Shown: positions 9,377-19,644, counted from the first letter of the stretch. The stretch is DNA of 64,000 bases from Paenisporosarcina macmurdoensis (GCF_042658845.1 NZ_JBHSRI010000002.1:186001-250000), one strand, 5' to 3'. Numbers and translations are program-made. Notes: generated from the letters alone by a model not told the origin.

Positions 9377-10249
9377 ATGAAAAAAGTCCGTAAAGCAATT
9401 ATTCCGGCAGCTGGGTTAGGTACGCGTTTTTTACCAGCTACAAAAGCAATGCCAAAAGAAATGCTCCCAATAGTAGATAAGCCAACCATTCAATATATTG
9501 TAGAAGAAGCAATTGCTTCAGGTATTGAAGACATTATTATCGTGACAGGGAAGGACAAGCGTGCAATTGAAGACCATTTCGATTCTGCGCCACTTCTCGA
9601 AAGTCAATTACATGAAAAGCAAAAGTTTGACCTACTGGAAGAAGTTCAACGTTCAGGAAAAGTTGAAATTCATTACATTCGTCAAAAAGCACCTTTAGGT
9701 TTAGGACATGCAGTATGGACTGCACGAAAATTTATTGGTGATGAACCTTTTGCTGTGCTGCTTGGCGATGATATTGTCCAATCAGATACACCTTGTTTAA
9801 AGCAGTTAATAGACAACTATGAAGAAACTGCTTCTTCTGTAATCGGCGTAATGGAAGTGCCAGAGTCAGAAACTCATCGCTATGGAATAATTGATCCTTC
9901 TGAACAACAAGGTTCACGATATAAAGTTCGTAAATTCGTAGAAAAGCCGAAGCAAGGGACAGCACCTTCAAATATGGCAATTATCGGTAGATATGTGTTT
10001 ACTCCTGAAATCTTTAAGTATTTAGATGAGATGGAAGTAGGCGCAGGTGGTGAGATTCAATTAACAGATGCCATTGAAAAGTTAAACGCTGAACAATCTG
10101 TTTATGCCTGCGCATTCGAAGGAAATCGGTTTGATGTGGGTGAAAAACTTGGATTTGTTGAAACGACTTTAGAATTTGCTCTTCAACGTCCAGATTTGAA
10201 AGATAAATTAATTGCATTCATGAAGGAAAAAATCGCACAGTATGAGTAA
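9377..10249 (+). CDS. galU: UTP-glucose-1-phosphate uridylyltransferase
   Basis: 290 residues, full length. The N-terminal nucleotide-binding signature IIPAAGLGTRFLPATKAMPK and the later F-V-E-K-P and G-G-E-I-Q-L-T-D motifs are diagnostic for GalU/GtaB. It makes UDP-glucose in the cytoplasm for wall polymer and glycolipid synthesis. A ribosome site (GGGAGG) lies 8-9 nt before the ATG. It forms a probable operon with the dehydrogenase upstream and the glycosyltransferase and ligase-like genes downstream. Confidence 0.95.
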   Translation: MKKVRKAIIPAAGLGTRFLPATKAMPKEMLPIVDKPTIQYIVEEAIASGIEDIIIVTGKDKRAIEDHFDSAPLLESQLHEKQKFDLLEEVQRSGKVEIHYIRQKAPLGLGHAVWTARKFIGDEPFAVLLGDDIVQSDTPCLKQLIDNYEETASSVIGVMEVPESETHRYGIIDPSEQQGSRYKVRKFVEKPKQGTAPSNMAIIGRYVFTPEIFKYLDEMEVGAGGEIQLTDAIEKLNAEQSVYACAFEGNRFDVGEKLGFVETTLEFALQRPDLKDKLIAFMKEKIAQYE

Positions 10250-10307
10250 GGCATCGCGAGAAGTCGTGATGTCGTTACTTAGACGTTTAAGGAATGGAGG
10301 ATGAATG

Positions 10308-11438
10308 ATGAAAATATTGTTAGTTGCCAATATGTATCCCTCATCTGAATTTCCTAGTTATGGTGTTTTCGTTCAAAATACCGAAAAAATTTTGCTAAAT
10401 GAAGGCTTTCAAGTAGACAGAGCCGTTTTGAAGAAGAAAACGACGAAAGTTTCTAAGTTGATTGGCTATGCCATGTATTACAGCAAAATCCTGTCAAAAG
10501 GAATGCTAGGAAACTACGATGCTATTTATGTCCACTATGCTTCTCATAATGCAATGCCCCTATTGTGGTTGAAAAAACGCAAGCCTACCGTCCGGATCGT
10601 GACAAATGTGCATGGGAGCGACGTTGTGCCAGAAGTACCTTCACAAGAAAAATACCAACCAGCCGTTAAGAAATTACTGCAACAATCTTCACTTATTATT
10701 ACACCTTCACACTACTACGAAAAATTAGTGCAACAAAAATATGAAGTAGCTACACCGATTCGAGTATTCCCATCAGGCGGTGTCAATGCCGAAGTATTTT
10801 ATCCCCAAAAAAATCAACGAAAAGAGATTTTATCTCAATTAGATTTAGACCCTGCTTTCAGATATTTTGGTTATGTAGGTCGTCTCGATGTAGGAAAAGG
10901 TTGGGATCACTATTTAAGAGCGATTTCATTTTACGTAAATGAAAAACCTCAAGAACGACAGCGTACTCGATTTATCGCAGTAGGATCGGGTAAAGACGAT
11001 GATGAATTTAAAGAGCTTGCCATATCATTAGGTATTGATGATGTCATCGTTCATTTTCCACTTATGAAACAATCTGACTTAGCAAAAATATATACAGTTA
11101 TCGAAGTGTTCGTTTTTCCAACTACACGTAAAGGGGAAAGCCTCGGTCTTGTAGGTCTTGAAGCAATGGCTTGTCAAACTCCAATCCTTGCAAGTGCAAT
11201 CGGTGGAATACTCGATTATGTTCAAGATGGTCAAAACGGGTGGTTGTTTACACCTGGTGATGCTGTTCAGTTAAAAGATTTGTTCGTCAAATTCGATGAA
11301 CTGACTCCTGACCAGTATGCAACCATTTCACAAGCAGCTTACACTACTGCATTACAGTATGAACAAACAGCGATTCAATCGAGATTATCTGCGATTTTCA
11401 AAGAATTGAATCTAATAAATGATGAAAGAGGACTTTAA
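10308..11438 (+). CDS. GT4-family glycosyltransferase
   Basis: About 376 residues. N-terminus M-K-I-L-L-V-A-N-M-Y-P-S, H-G-S-D-V in the first domain, G-R-L-D-V-G-K-G in the second, and the donor-binding motif G-L-E-A-M-A-C-Q-T-P. It is a cytosolic or membrane-associated retaining transferase for polymer synthesis. Two ATG codons in tandem (10305, 10308) follow GGAGG at 10296-10300; the second has the better 7-nt spacing. The stop lies 6 nt before the next start, so the two genes are coupled. Acceptor and donor are unknown. Confidence 0.85.
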   Translation: MKILLVANMYPSSEFPSYGVFVQNTEKILLNEGFQVDRAVLKKKTTKVSKLIGYAMYYSKILSKGMLGNYDAIYVHYASHNAMPLLWLKKRKPTVRIVTNVHGSDVVPEVPSQEKYQPAVKKLLQQSSLIITPSHYYEKLVQQKYEVATPIRVFPSGGVNAEVFYPQKNQRKEILSQLDLDPAFRYFGYVGRLDVGKGWDHYLRAISFYVNEKPQERQRTRFIAVGSGKDDDEFKELAISLGIDDVIVHFPLMKQSDLAKIYTVIEVFVFPTTRKGESLGLVGLEAMACQTPILASAIGGILDYVQDGQNGWLFTPGDAVQLKDLFVKFDELTPDQYATISQAAYTTALQYEQTAIQSRLSAIFKELNLINDERGL

Positions 11439-11444
11439 CTTGCT

Positions 11445-12824
11445 ATGAATCAAACTAAATTTTTAATCTACTTTGTCGCGTTTCTTATCCTCCAACCAGT
11501 TCTTGATGTACTAACAGCAGGATCAATTTTACTATTAAATTCAAGCATAACAATTGGCTTAGTCATGCGCTTTGCTTATATGGCGTTAATGGGTGTTTTC
11601 TTAATATGGATGGCCCGTTCGAATAAATTGGCACGAGGATACATAGTATACCTAGTTGGCCTTGCAGTTGTCATCGGAATAAACATCTTCTTGAATATGG
11701 ATGTTAAAAATCCATATTATTTATTCCAAGAGTTAAAGTTCTTTAATAAAGTCGTCTACTTCCATATCGTTTTCCTTGGCCTAATGATTGTTTACAAACA
11801 ATTGCAGTCACGTGATTGGGATATTGAAAAGCATACAACAAAGTATATGTGGCTATCTGGTCTAATCATTGGCGCGATATTTATCATTGCTCAAGTAACT
11901 GGAACTAGTTTATCAAACTATGCTCACTCAAAAGTAGGGTATTCAGGCTGGTTCTATGCAGGCAATGAAATTGGTGCAATTATGGCAATCGTTTTACCGA
12001 TACTTGCACTGTATGCAATTGAACGAACAACGAAGGTTAAAAAACCTTGGTTTTGGATTCCGTTTGTGATGTTGTCACTAGGTATGCTAGCTTTAGGTAC
12101 AAAAGTTGGTTACGGTGGAATTTTGGTCGTACTTCTCTCTGTATTAATCGGGAGTATTATTATGTATGTATTTATGCGTCTCAAAACAGATCAAGTTAAA
12201 TCGAATTTGATGATTTCTTTTGGCTTAATTGTTTTACTTGCCGCTTCAACACCATTTACACCGGTATTTGGAAATATGTACGCTCACTTAGGGATGTTGG
12301 ATATTTCTTTTGGTGATTCTGCTGATGAAGAACCTGTTCTGGATGACAATGGGGAAGAGATCATAGTTGAAGAAGAAGAAATTTCTGATGAACAAATACA
12401 AAACTTAATCTTTAGCTCACGAGAAAAGTATGAAAAAGAGTTTAATATTGATTTCAACTCATCACCAATTTCTCAACAACTGTTTGGTATGGGCTTTGCA
12501 GGAAACTATGTAGAACCTGAACCAGGGAAAGATTTGAAAATGATAGAAATGGATTTCCATGATTTATTTTATTCATTTGGATGGATTGGTTTTATTTACT
12601 TAATGGGACCATTCTTCTGGTACACAGGGAAGTTCCTTTTCCACTTCTTGACCAATATTAAAACACACTTTACTTATCTGTATATTTTGTATGGTGTTGC
12701 CTTTTTACTAGCTGTAGGAATCGCCTATACAGCAGGACATGTTTTGACAGCACCGGCAGTATCGATCTACATAGCTGCTATATTAGCCATGTTGACAGTG
12801 CGAGAAAAATTGATAGAAGACTAA
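11445..12824 (+). CDS. O-antigen-ligase-like polytopic membrane protein
   Basis: 459 residues with about ten hydrophobic segments and one large extracytoplasmic loop (roughly residues 285-350) rich in Asp and Glu. This layout is that of the Wzy/WaaL O-antigen ligase family, which includes TuaE of the teichuronic acid pathway. It would polymerise or transfer lipid-linked glycan outside the membrane. Last gene of the dehydrogenase-galU-glycosyltransferase run, and followed by a terminator. The exact reaction cannot be assigned. Confidence 0.7.
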   Translation: MNQTKFLIYFVAFLILQPVLDVLTAGSILLLNSSITIGLVMRFAYMALMGVFLIWMARSNKLARGYIVYLVGLAVVIGINIFLNMDVKNPYYLFQELKFFNKVVYFHIVFLGLMIVYKQLQSRDWDIEKHTTKYMWLSGLIIGAIFIIAQVTGTSLSNYAHSKVGYSGWFYAGNEIGAIMAIVLPILALYAIERTTKVKKPWFWIPFVMLSLGMLALGTKVGYGGILVVLLSVLIGSIIMYVFMRLKTDQVKSNLMISFGLIVLLAASTPFTPVFGNMYAHLGMLDISFGDSADEEPVLDDNGEEIIVEEEEISDEQIQNLIFSSREKYEKEFNIDFNSSPISQQLFGMGFAGNYVEPEPGKDLKMIEMDFHDLFYSFGWIGFIYLMGPFFWYTGKFLFHFLTNIKTHFTYLYILYGVAFLLAVGIAYTAGHVLTAPAVSIYIAAILAMLTVREKLIED

Positions 12825-12878
12825 AAGCGACAAATTTTAATAGATTATCTTTACGAATAGTATTTAGAACTATGAATA

Positions 12879-12929
12879 AAGCCTGATGACCTAAAAAGTA
12901 ATTTTTTAAAGGTCATTAGGCTTATTTTT
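12879..12929 (+). terminator. Terminator of the polymer operon
   Basis: A 14-bp stem with one G-U pair (12879-12892 with 12910-12923), 17-nt AT-rich loop, then TATTTTTG. Confidence 0.8.
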
Positions 12930-13208
12930 GTCGAAAGAGTTCAAACTTTCCGTTAAATTACAAAAAGATTACGGTAAATAGTTGATATATGTGAAAACTT
13001 TGCTAAAATAGAAAGAGAGTTTAATTGTACTCATTACATTAGTATCTGTATTTTTCCAAAGATATCTAGTACATATATAACATTTTGCTATATTCTTTGA
13101 CAATAAGTAGCATTTACTAGTAAAAGTTGGTACAATCTAAACTGTGCAACACTGTTGAAATATTTCAGCATAAACACAGATCTACCAAAAATAGGAGGAA
13201 TTTAACAC
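12930..13208 (+). promoter_or_regulatory. S-layer gene promoter and long AT-rich leader
   Basis: 279 bp without a gene upstream of the major S-layer gene. Candidate -35/-10 pairs are TTGATA with TAAAAT (16 nt apart, about 12981-13008) and a TTGACA near 13098 with weaker downstream -10s. A 12-bp palindrome TGAAATATTTCA lies near 13154. The AGGAGG ribosome site at 13193-13198 is perfect, 10 nt before the ATG. A long leader with a strong ribosome site is usual for abundant S-layer proteins. Confidence 0.5.
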
Positions 13209-15659
13209 ATGGCTTATCAACCAAAGTCTTACAAGAAATTCGTAGCAACAGCTGCGACAGCAACATTAGTAGCATCGGCAGTAGTGCCAGTAGCATTCGC
13301 TGCTAAACCAGCTTCTGAATTCACGGACGTAGCTCCACAATACAAAGTAGCTGTTGATTATTTAGTAGACAACACGATCGCTGCTGGTAAAACACCAACA
13401 ACTTTCGGTACTGCTGAAAACATCATCCGTGTTGACGCTGCAATCTGGATTGCAAAAGCAACTATGGACAACGGCGAAATTTCTGATGCACCTGCATCAA
13501 ACTTCACAGATGTTCCTGACCGTGGGAAAATCTACGTTGACGCATTGAAATTCAAAGGATATGTAAATGGTTCAACTGCAACTGCTTTCAATTCTTACGC
13601 AAACATCTCTCGTGGAGAAGTTGCAATGATTCTTGCTGAAGCATATGACATCACAGGAAACACTGCTGACAACAAATTCACAGATGTTAACGCTCGTTAC
13701 CTTGCTGCAGTTTCTGCACTTAAAGATAACGGAATTACTACTGGTAAAACAACAACTCGTTTCGGTACTAACGATGCAATCACACGTGGCGAACTAGCAA
13801 TTTGGATTCACCGTTTAGAATTGCTTGGAACTGACGAAGCAACTGTTGCTTCTGCAACTGCTTTAAACGCTAAGCAAATCGAAGTTCGTTTCGATACTAC
13901 ATTGAATGCAGATGCTGCAACAGTAAATGATGCAACTGAATTAGATAACTACTCATTCAGTGGTGTTGCTCCAATTTCAGCTGTATTGTCTACTGACAAA
14001 AAATCAGTTGTGTTGACTTTTGCAACTTCAATCGAAGGCCCTAACAATCTATTAGTTGTTGAGCCAATCGTTACTGAATCAAAAGATGGAGAAGGTAACG
14101 TAATAGTTACTGAGAAATACTCACAAGTATTCAACTACACTGATGCTGTTAAACCAGTAATCACTAGCTCTTCGTATGCTAATGGTAAAGTGACTTTGAA
14201 CTTCTCTGAGAACCTTTCACAATTACCTACAGCAGTTCGTGTAAATGGAACTCCTGTAACAGCAGTAGCTTTCGCAGCTGGTAGCACTTCTAAAGTTGAA
14301 GTAACTGTTGCATTACCTGCTGGATCATCTGCTTCATTATTCGTAGCTGGTGCTGAAGATGCATCTACTGCAACGAATGAAATGGATATCTTTAACGGAA
14401 CAGTAACAGCACCTGGTGCAGATACTGAAAAACCACGTGTGGCTTCAGTTGTAGTAACTGGACAAAACACAGCTAAAGTTACATTGAGCGAAGATATTGT
14501 TGCTGAAACAATTTCTGCTACTCTTCAACAAGGTTCTACTCAAACTCCAGTTACATTAGTGCGTGATACAACTGATGAATCTGGCAAAACTTATTCATTA
14601 ACTGTTGCTGGATTATTCACTGGTACTTCTACTAGCGAAACATTCACAATGTATATCGCTGCTGATGCAATGTCAGATCTTGCAAACCCAGCTAACAAAA
14701 ACGATTTCTACAGCACAACTGTAACTTTCAACAGAGATACAGTAGCTCCAACATTAGCTTCTACTCAAGTAGCTGCTAACAACCAAAAATTAGAGTTCAC
14801 TTTCAACGAAGCATTAACAGTTGCTGGTAACGATGCAAACATCATTGTAACTAACAGTGAAGGCGTACGTATCACTGCTATTGACAATGAAACTTTCCTT
14901 AAAACAACTGACAACAAAACTTACCAAGTTGACGTAAAAGCTGGAGACGTAGCTCTTGATGCTGGTACTTACACAGTTTCAATTCCTGCTGAATTCTTCA
15001 CTGACGCTTTCGGTAACAAAACTACAGCTGTTTCAGGTACATTCACTGTTGGTACTGCAACAAGCACTGACACTGTAAAACCTACTGCTGCTGTAACTAC
15101 AACAGCTAAAAACCAATTCACTGTAGCTTACAGTGAAGAAGTAACTGGTTCTGGAGTAGCTCTTTCAAACTACCGTTTGGATGGTCAAGCTCTTCCAGTA
15201 GGAACAGATATCTACTTCACATCTGCTGCTAAAAACCAAGTTGTTATTCAACTTCCAACTAATTCTGTAAACATTGGTAACCAAACTACTGGTGCTTCTG
15301 CAATTCTTACAGTTTCTGGTGTAGCTGATAAAGCTGGTAACTCAATTACAACTGCTAACTATGGTGTAGTTGTTAAAGATAACACTGCTGCTACTGCATC
15401 TAACGTTCAAGTAATTGGACAAGATGTATACGTAACATTCACTGAAAATGTAACAGTTCCTGCTCTTACAGATTCAGATACAGTATTCAACTTAACTGTA
15501 AACGGAACTACAGTAACTGGTGGTCTCCTTGAAACAGTAGCTGGCGCTGCAAACCGTGTGAAATTCACATTAGATGCTGCTCCAACTGCAACTCCTGTAG
15601 TTACAGTAAAAGCTAACCAAACAGTTGTAACTGATACTAACGGAACTCCAGTAAAATAA
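13209..15659 (+). CDS. Probable major S-layer protein with three SLH repeats
   Basis: 816 residues. Signal peptide 1-31 (cut after VAFA-A). SLH repeats at about 38-84, 99-147 and 157-200, then several immunoglobulin-like beta domains with repeated starts DTEKPRVASV, DTVAPTLAST and DTVKPTAAVT. Codon use is strongly biased (AAC, TTC, GCT, ACT preferred) unlike neighbouring genes, the mark of very high expression. It stands alone between strong terminators with an optimal ribosome site. I infer the main structural protein of the S-layer, bound by SLH repeats to pyruvylated polymer and possibly exported by SecA2-SlaP (29-32.5 kb). Confidence 0.9.
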   Translation: MAYQPKSYKKFVATAATATLVASAVVPVAFAAKPASEFTDVAPQYKVAVDYLVDNTIAAGKTPTTFGTAENIIRVDAAIWIAKATMDNGEISDAPASNFTDVPDRGKIYVDALKFKGYVNGSTATAFNSYANISRGEVAMILAEAYDITGNTADNKFTDVNARYLAAVSALKDNGITTGKTTTRFGTNDAITRGELAIWIHRLELLGTDEATVASATALNAKQIEVRFDTTLNADAATVNDATELDNYSFSGVAPISAVLSTDKKSVVLTFATSIEGPNNLLVVEPIVTESKDGEGNVIVTEKYSQVFNYTDAVKPVITSSSYANGKVTLNFSENLSQLPTAVRVNGTPVTAVAFAAGSTSKVEVTVALPAGSSASLFVAGAEDASTATNEMDIFNGTVTAPGADTEKPRVASVVVTGQNTAKVTLSEDIVAETISATLQQGSTQTPVTLVRDTTDESGKTYSLTVAGLFTGTSTSETFTMYIAADAMSDLANPANKNDFYSTTVTFNRDTVAPTLASTQVAANNQKLEFTFNEALTVAGNDANIIVTNSEGVRITAIDNETFLKTTDNKTYQVDVKAGDVALDAGTYTVSIPAEFFTDAFGNKTTAVSGTFTVGTATSTDTVKPTAAVTTTAKNQFTVAYSEEVTGSGVALSNYRLDGQALPVGTDIYFTSAAKNQVVIQLPTNSVNIGNQTTGASAILTVSGVADKAGNSITTANYGVVVKDNTAATASNVQVIGQDVYVTFTENVTVPALTDSDTVFNLTVNGTTVTGGLLETVAGAANRVKFTLDAAPTATPVVTVKANQTVVTDTNGTPVK

Positions 15660-15688
15660 TTTAATCTAAAAATTTACTGAAGTAAGTA

Positions 15689-15721
15689 AAAACCCAGACG
15701 CCTAGCGTCTGGGTTTTTTTC
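15689..15721 (+). terminator. Strong terminator of the S-layer gene
   Basis: A 12-bp perfect stem (15689-15700 with 15705-15716) around a 4-nt loop, followed by seven T. Confidence 0.92.
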
Positions 15722-15803
15722 TGTTTAAGATTAGAATAAATATTGCACAATAGACCTTCATTGTCTGCGAATATATTATTACCTGTATAAATAGTGTAGA
15801 TGA

Positions 15804-15837
15804 AAAGAGTAGCCCTCCAAAAGGAGGGCTACTCTTT
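15804..15837. terminator. Bidirectional terminator between S-layer and SGNH genes
   Basis: A perfect 15-bp stem (15804-15818 with 15823-15837), 4-nt loop. AAAG at one end and CTTT at the other suit termination from both sides; it mainly serves the minus-strand gene at 15907. Confidence 0.75.
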
Positions 15838-15906
15838 ATCACTTCACTTATTAAAAAGTATTTCTGTCGAAAGTTGTCAAACACTAATGAATTTGAAAAT
15901 GAAATT

Positions 15907-16638
15907 TCATTTAGTGAGATAATGATCGACAGAGTATGCGACCATTAGATGACCTCTTGGAGTCCAATGAATACCAAGTAAAGGATCGATAAGACCGCTC
16001 TGTGTCAGCATAGGGTCTGTTGCCTCACCAGCTTTAAGCACTGCGTTTTTATAGTTGTCGATTAATTGTACTTTGTGTTTTTTAGCAACCCTGCGAATAA
16101 TGTCATTATAACTATTCTCCCAAGCTCGGATACCGCCTTTATTTGCGTATAGTTGCTTGATATCAGGGTTCTTAAGTGACTGGGACTTATAGTAGACGGT
16201 TTCATTGACTGGCAAGTTTGTCATCAGTAACACCTTAACTTTGCGTGCTTTCAATAGTGCCACCATCGATGTTATATTCTTTTCAAACTGGATTTTGCTA
16301 ACCTGAGGTTGTTTTGTGTCGGGTCTAATCAATGCATCATTAATGCCAAACATCATTACAACAGTGGATGGTCTGTTATCCAAAACATCTGCCTTGAAAC
16401 GTTTTACTGCACTTGCAGTCGTATTTCCACTGACACCCGAATTTATGGCTCCAACGAGGGCTGGCCAATTATGATCCGGATATTCTGGAAACTCTCTAGG
16501 TAAATAGGAGCCTGAAGTGTTACTATCGCCAAAAGCGATAACTCCTCCAGATGCTGCAACATTTGATTCATTGATATTTGGTTGGACGAGTGAAAGCAAA
16601 AGGACAATCACTATCAAAATATAATTTTTTCTTTTCAT
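15907..16638 (-). CDS. Secreted SGNH/GDSL-family hydrolase
   Basis: 243 residues with an N-terminal hydrophobic signal (MKRKNYILIVIVLLLSLVQP). Block I is A-F-G-D-S-N-T (nucleophile Ser), block II Gly in V-S-G-N-T, block III G-I-N-D, and the C-terminal catalytic pair lies in H-W-T-P-R-G-H-L. The family hydrolyses esters, often removing O-acetyl groups from wall glycans. It diverges from the PatA/PatB-like genes and sits beside the S-layer gene, so an esterase acting on the acetylated polymer is plausible but unproven. The ribosome site GGTGG precedes the ATG. Confidence 0.85.
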   Translation of the reverse strand: MKRKNYILIVIVLLLSLVQPNINESNVAASGGVIAFGDSNTSGSYLPREFPEYPDHNWPALVGAINSGVSGNTTASAVKRFKADVLDNRPSTVVMMFGINDALIRPDTKQPQVSKIQFEKNITSMVALLKARKVKVLLMTNLPVNETVYYKSQSLKNPDIKQLYANKGGIRAWENSYNDIIRRVAKKHKVQLIDNYKNAVLKAGEATDPMLTQSGLIDPLLGIHWTPRGHLMVAYSVDHYLTK

Positions 16639-16998
16639 CGAAAGCCACCTTATTCAGTTTTTTATACAGATTGGTTACCCATTCTATATGAAATGAATGG
16701 GCAAATGAATACCGTAAATTAGTTTTACTCCTTTATTTTACCATATTTATGAATTCAAAAGCTGTAGCATTTTAAAACAATGAGATTGTCTTAAGGGGAA
16801 GAACACCAAATTTCTTTAATTATAAAGGTTTTAGTCGAATCTTTTTTTCGGAGCTGTTTTAATCATGGATTTTATGTAAGCTCAAAATAGATATATTACG
16901 CTTTATTACAAAAGGTCATCAAAAGATTCTATAACTTTCCCATAGACTTTGATAGAATAAGCAAGTAACGAAATTTAGTAAATTGAAGGTGTTTATTT
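16639..16998. promoter_or_regulatory. Divergent intergenic region, SGNH hydrolase / O-acetyltransferase
   Basis: 360 AT-rich bases between divergent genes; both promoters should be here. A 7-bp inverted repeat ATTCTAT/ATAGAAT lies at about 16925-16957. I see no consensus -35/-10 pair I would defend and no gene. Confidence 0.35.
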
Positions 16999-18441
16999 GT
17001 GATTTTTAATTCATTTGAATTTATCTTTTTATTTCTACCTCTAGTATGGGTTTTGTATTATCTACTTGGGAGGTTTCATATACCATTTGCGAAAGCATGG
17101 TTACTAATCGCTTCTTTGTTCTTCTATGCATATTGGAATCCTGCATATTTGCCACTAATTCTTGTTTCGATGGTTATCAACTATGCTGTGGGCATGTTTT
17201 TAGGGAGAAATAAGGGAGGTTTGTGGCGAAAAGGTATTCTATCCCTCGGCATTATTTTTAATGTGGGGTTGCTAGGATATTTTAAATACTACGACTTTTT
17301 TGTAGAGAATGTGAATTTTATCTTTGCTACTGATTTTGTCTTTAAAGATTTACTACTTCCACTCGCAATCAGTTTTTATACATTTCAACAGATTGCCTAT
17401 TTGGTCGATTCGTATCGGATGGAAACAAAAGAATATAGCTTTCTAAATTACGGTCTATTTGTTTCTTTTTTCCCACAATTAATTGCTGGACCTATTGTGC
17501 ATCATGGTCAAGTGATGTCACAATTCTCGGAGAAAAAGTCATATACAATCCAATACGAAAATTTGTCAAAAGGGTTACTCATTTTTGCCATTGGTTTGTT
17601 CAAAAAAGTAGCAATTGCAGATACATTTGCTGGGTGGGCTAATACGGGTTATAACACCGTCGAAACTCTGACATTAGTGGATAGCTGGATTACGACTTTA
17701 TCTTATACGCTTCAGCTGTATTTCGACTTTAGTGGCTACTCGGATATGGCGATTGGTTTGGCGCTGCTCTTTAATATACGTCTTCCAATCAACTTCAACT
17801 CTCCTTATAAAGCACTGGATATTCAAGACTTTTGGAGAAGATGGCATATGACATTATCCCATTTTTTAACCACCTACTTGTATATCCCGCTTGGAGGTAA
17901 TCGAAAAGGTTCTTCTCGCACGTATATCAATATCTTTATTATCTTTTTAGTGAGTGGGGTTTGGCATGGAGCAGGATGGACATTTGTTTTCTGGGGTGTC
18001 ATGCATGGACTTGCCAGCGTCGTCTGTAGATGGTGGAAACGAGCAGGCTACAGGATGAATAAAGTAGCAGCGTGGATCATAACTTTCATGTTTGTTCACC
18101 TCGCATGGGTATTTTTCAGAGCAATAACTTTTGGAGAAGCAATTACAGTTCTCAAAGCGATGTTTGGCTTCAATGGTGTGCATTTACCGATAGCTTTCAG
18201 AGAACATTTGCCAAGTCTTAGTTCTGTATGGTTCGGTAGACTACCATTTACAGATTCACTAACTACATTAGGTGTCAGTCTAACTCTTGGTTTATTATTG
18301 GTATGGTTTGCTAAAAACTCACTGGAAATCATGGAACAAAAAAAACGTAATGTAACAATGGCGATTTTTATTGCTCTATTATTATTCTATAGTGTCACGC
18401 AGCTTCAAAATGTTAGTGAATTCTTGTACTTTAACTTCTAG
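16999..18441 (+). CDS. MBOAT-family O-acetyltransferase (PatA/AlgI/DltB-like)
   Basis: 480 residues with about 11 membrane segments. The MBOAT core is complete: F-W-R-R-W-H-M-T-L-S near residue 280 and the invariant His in G-V-W-H-G-A-G-W. Such proteins carry acyl groups across the membrane for transfer to extracytoplasmic glycans. In Bacillus anthracis PatA/PatB acetylate the secondary polymer and this is needed for S-layer assembly; the position here, among SLH genes and followed by a PatB-like partner, fits that role. GTG start, with a GAAGGTG site 8 nt upstream. AlgI or DltB function is the alternative. Confidence 0.88.
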   Translation: MIFNSFEFIFLFLPLVWVLYYLLGRFHIPFAKAWLLIASLFFYAYWNPAYLPLILVSMVINYAVGMFLGRNKGGLWRKGILSLGIIFNVGLLGYFKYYDFFVENVNFIFATDFVFKDLLLPLAISFYTFQQIAYLVDSYRMETKEYSFLNYGLFVSFFPQLIAGPIVHHGQVMSQFSEKKSYTIQYENLSKGLLIFAIGLFKKVAIADTFAGWANTGYNTVETLTLVDSWITTLSYTLQLYFDFSGYSDMAIGLALLFNIRLPINFNSPYKALDIQDFWRRWHMTLSHFLTTYLYIPLGGNRKGSSRTYINIFIIFLVSGVWHGAGWTFVFWGVMHGLASVVCRWWKRAGYRMNKVAAWIITFMFVHLAWVFFRAITFGEAITVLKAMFGFNGVHLPIAFREHLPSLSSVWFGRLPFTDSLTTLGVSLTLGLLLVWFAKNSLEIMEQKKRNVTMAIFIALLLFYSVTQLQNVSEFLYFNF

Positions 18442-18452
18442 GAGGAGATTCC

Positions 18453-19499
18453 ATGAACGATAAAAAATTTACTATGACGGTCATGGCGATTTTCGCCGCT
18501 TTGACGCTAGCTATAGTGTCATTCAATTATTGGATGGATCCACTATGGAATTTTGGACATGCACATGCTTATAATGATGTACAAATAGTAACGGATGAAC
18601 GAGAACAAAAGACAGCCAATCAACAATATGTTTCGAAATCTGCAAATACATTATTATTAGGCAGTAGCCGTAGTACCTATATTCATACTACTGGATTTAA
18701 GCAATGGGATGTTTATAACTACTCTGTAGCTAACTTATCCATGCAGGAATATCAATCTATGATGAAGTATGCTTTCAAACAAAACCCAGACTTTGACCGA
18801 GTTATATTAGGTGTTGATTTCTTTAAATCGAGTACGCAAGAAGCTAGTGCACCTCGATCCATTGCAAATTATGAAGCGAAAGTAGATAAACCATTTTACC
18901 GTGCGAAAAATTTACTTTCTTATGACGTATTTAAATACTCACTTGACAATATTAAATTATCGTCAAGCGACGATATATCAAGAGATCGTTTATACAACCG
19001 ACAAGGTAATGCCTTTGCTAAGAAATTATCAGAGGAAGAAACATTTAAACAAACAGTAAATAAAATCACTAAATTTGAAGATACGTTTTATGGGGAGCAC
19101 TATGTGTATTTTCCTCAATATAAAAAAGTTATGACAAATGTGCTAAATACCCATCCGGAAGCAGAGAAACTTGTGTACACAACACCAATTTCAACTGAAC
19201 TTTTTAAAGCATTAGTCTATACCGATTTACTAGACGAATATGAAATTTGGTTACGTGATTTGGTTGATGTCTACGGTGGTGTTTGGAATTTCATGTATCC
19301 AAACGAAGTGACTAACGATATTAACAATTATTACGATGGTCATCATTTTTATCCTGAGGTCGGCGATTTAATTGCTGCTCGAGTCGAACAAGGTGAGTCA
19401 GCGGAAGTCCCGAAAGATTTTGGGGTATATGTGACAGCCAAAAATGTTGATGATCATATTAAATATGTAAAAAAACTAGTGGCTGAATTCCAAAAATAA
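18453..19499 (+). CDS. PatB/DltD-like SGNH partner of the MBOAT acetyltransferase
   Basis: 348 residues, one N-terminal membrane anchor (residues 8-28), remainder extracytoplasmic. A G-S-S-R-S motif at 70-74 is a nucleophile block and D-G-H-H-F-Y-P near the C-terminus supplies an Asp-x-x-His pair, as in DltD and AlgJ/AlgX-type partners. It would accept the acetyl group handed out by the MBOAT protein and place it on the wall polymer. The start is 11 nt after the MBOAT stop with an AGGAGG site, so the two genes form an operon closed by a terminator. Confidence 0.8.
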   Translation: MNDKKFTMTVMAIFAALTLAIVSFNYWMDPLWNFGHAHAYNDVQIVTDEREQKTANQQYVSKSANTLLLGSSRSTYIHTTGFKQWDVYNYSVANLSMQEYQSMMKYAFKQNPDFDRVILGVDFFKSSTQEASAPRSIANYEAKVDKPFYRAKNLLSYDVFKYSLDNIKLSSSDDISRDRLYNRQGNAFAKKLSEEETFKQTVNKITKFEDTFYGEHYVYFPQYKKVMTNVLNTHPEAEKLVYTTPISTELFKALVYTDLLDEYEIWLRDLVDVYGGVWNFMYPNEVTNDINNYYDGHHFYPEVGDLIAARVEQGESAEVPKDFGVYVTAKNVDDHIKYVKKLVAEFQK

Positions 19500-19516
19500 G
19501 AACCTATTTACATGGG

Positions 19517-19548
19517 AAGAGAATCGAACATTGATTCTCTTTTTTTAT
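19517..19548 (+). terminator. Terminator of the O-acetyltransferase operon
   Basis: A 9-bp perfect stem (19517-19525 with 19533-19541) followed by a T run. Confidence 0.85.
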
Positions 19549-19644
19549 TTGTTAGACTATTGAATCATTTTGGAAAATATGTATATCTGCTAAATTTCTT
19601 CCTTTATACTAAAAGTACAAATAATTAATAAAAGGGAGTATGAC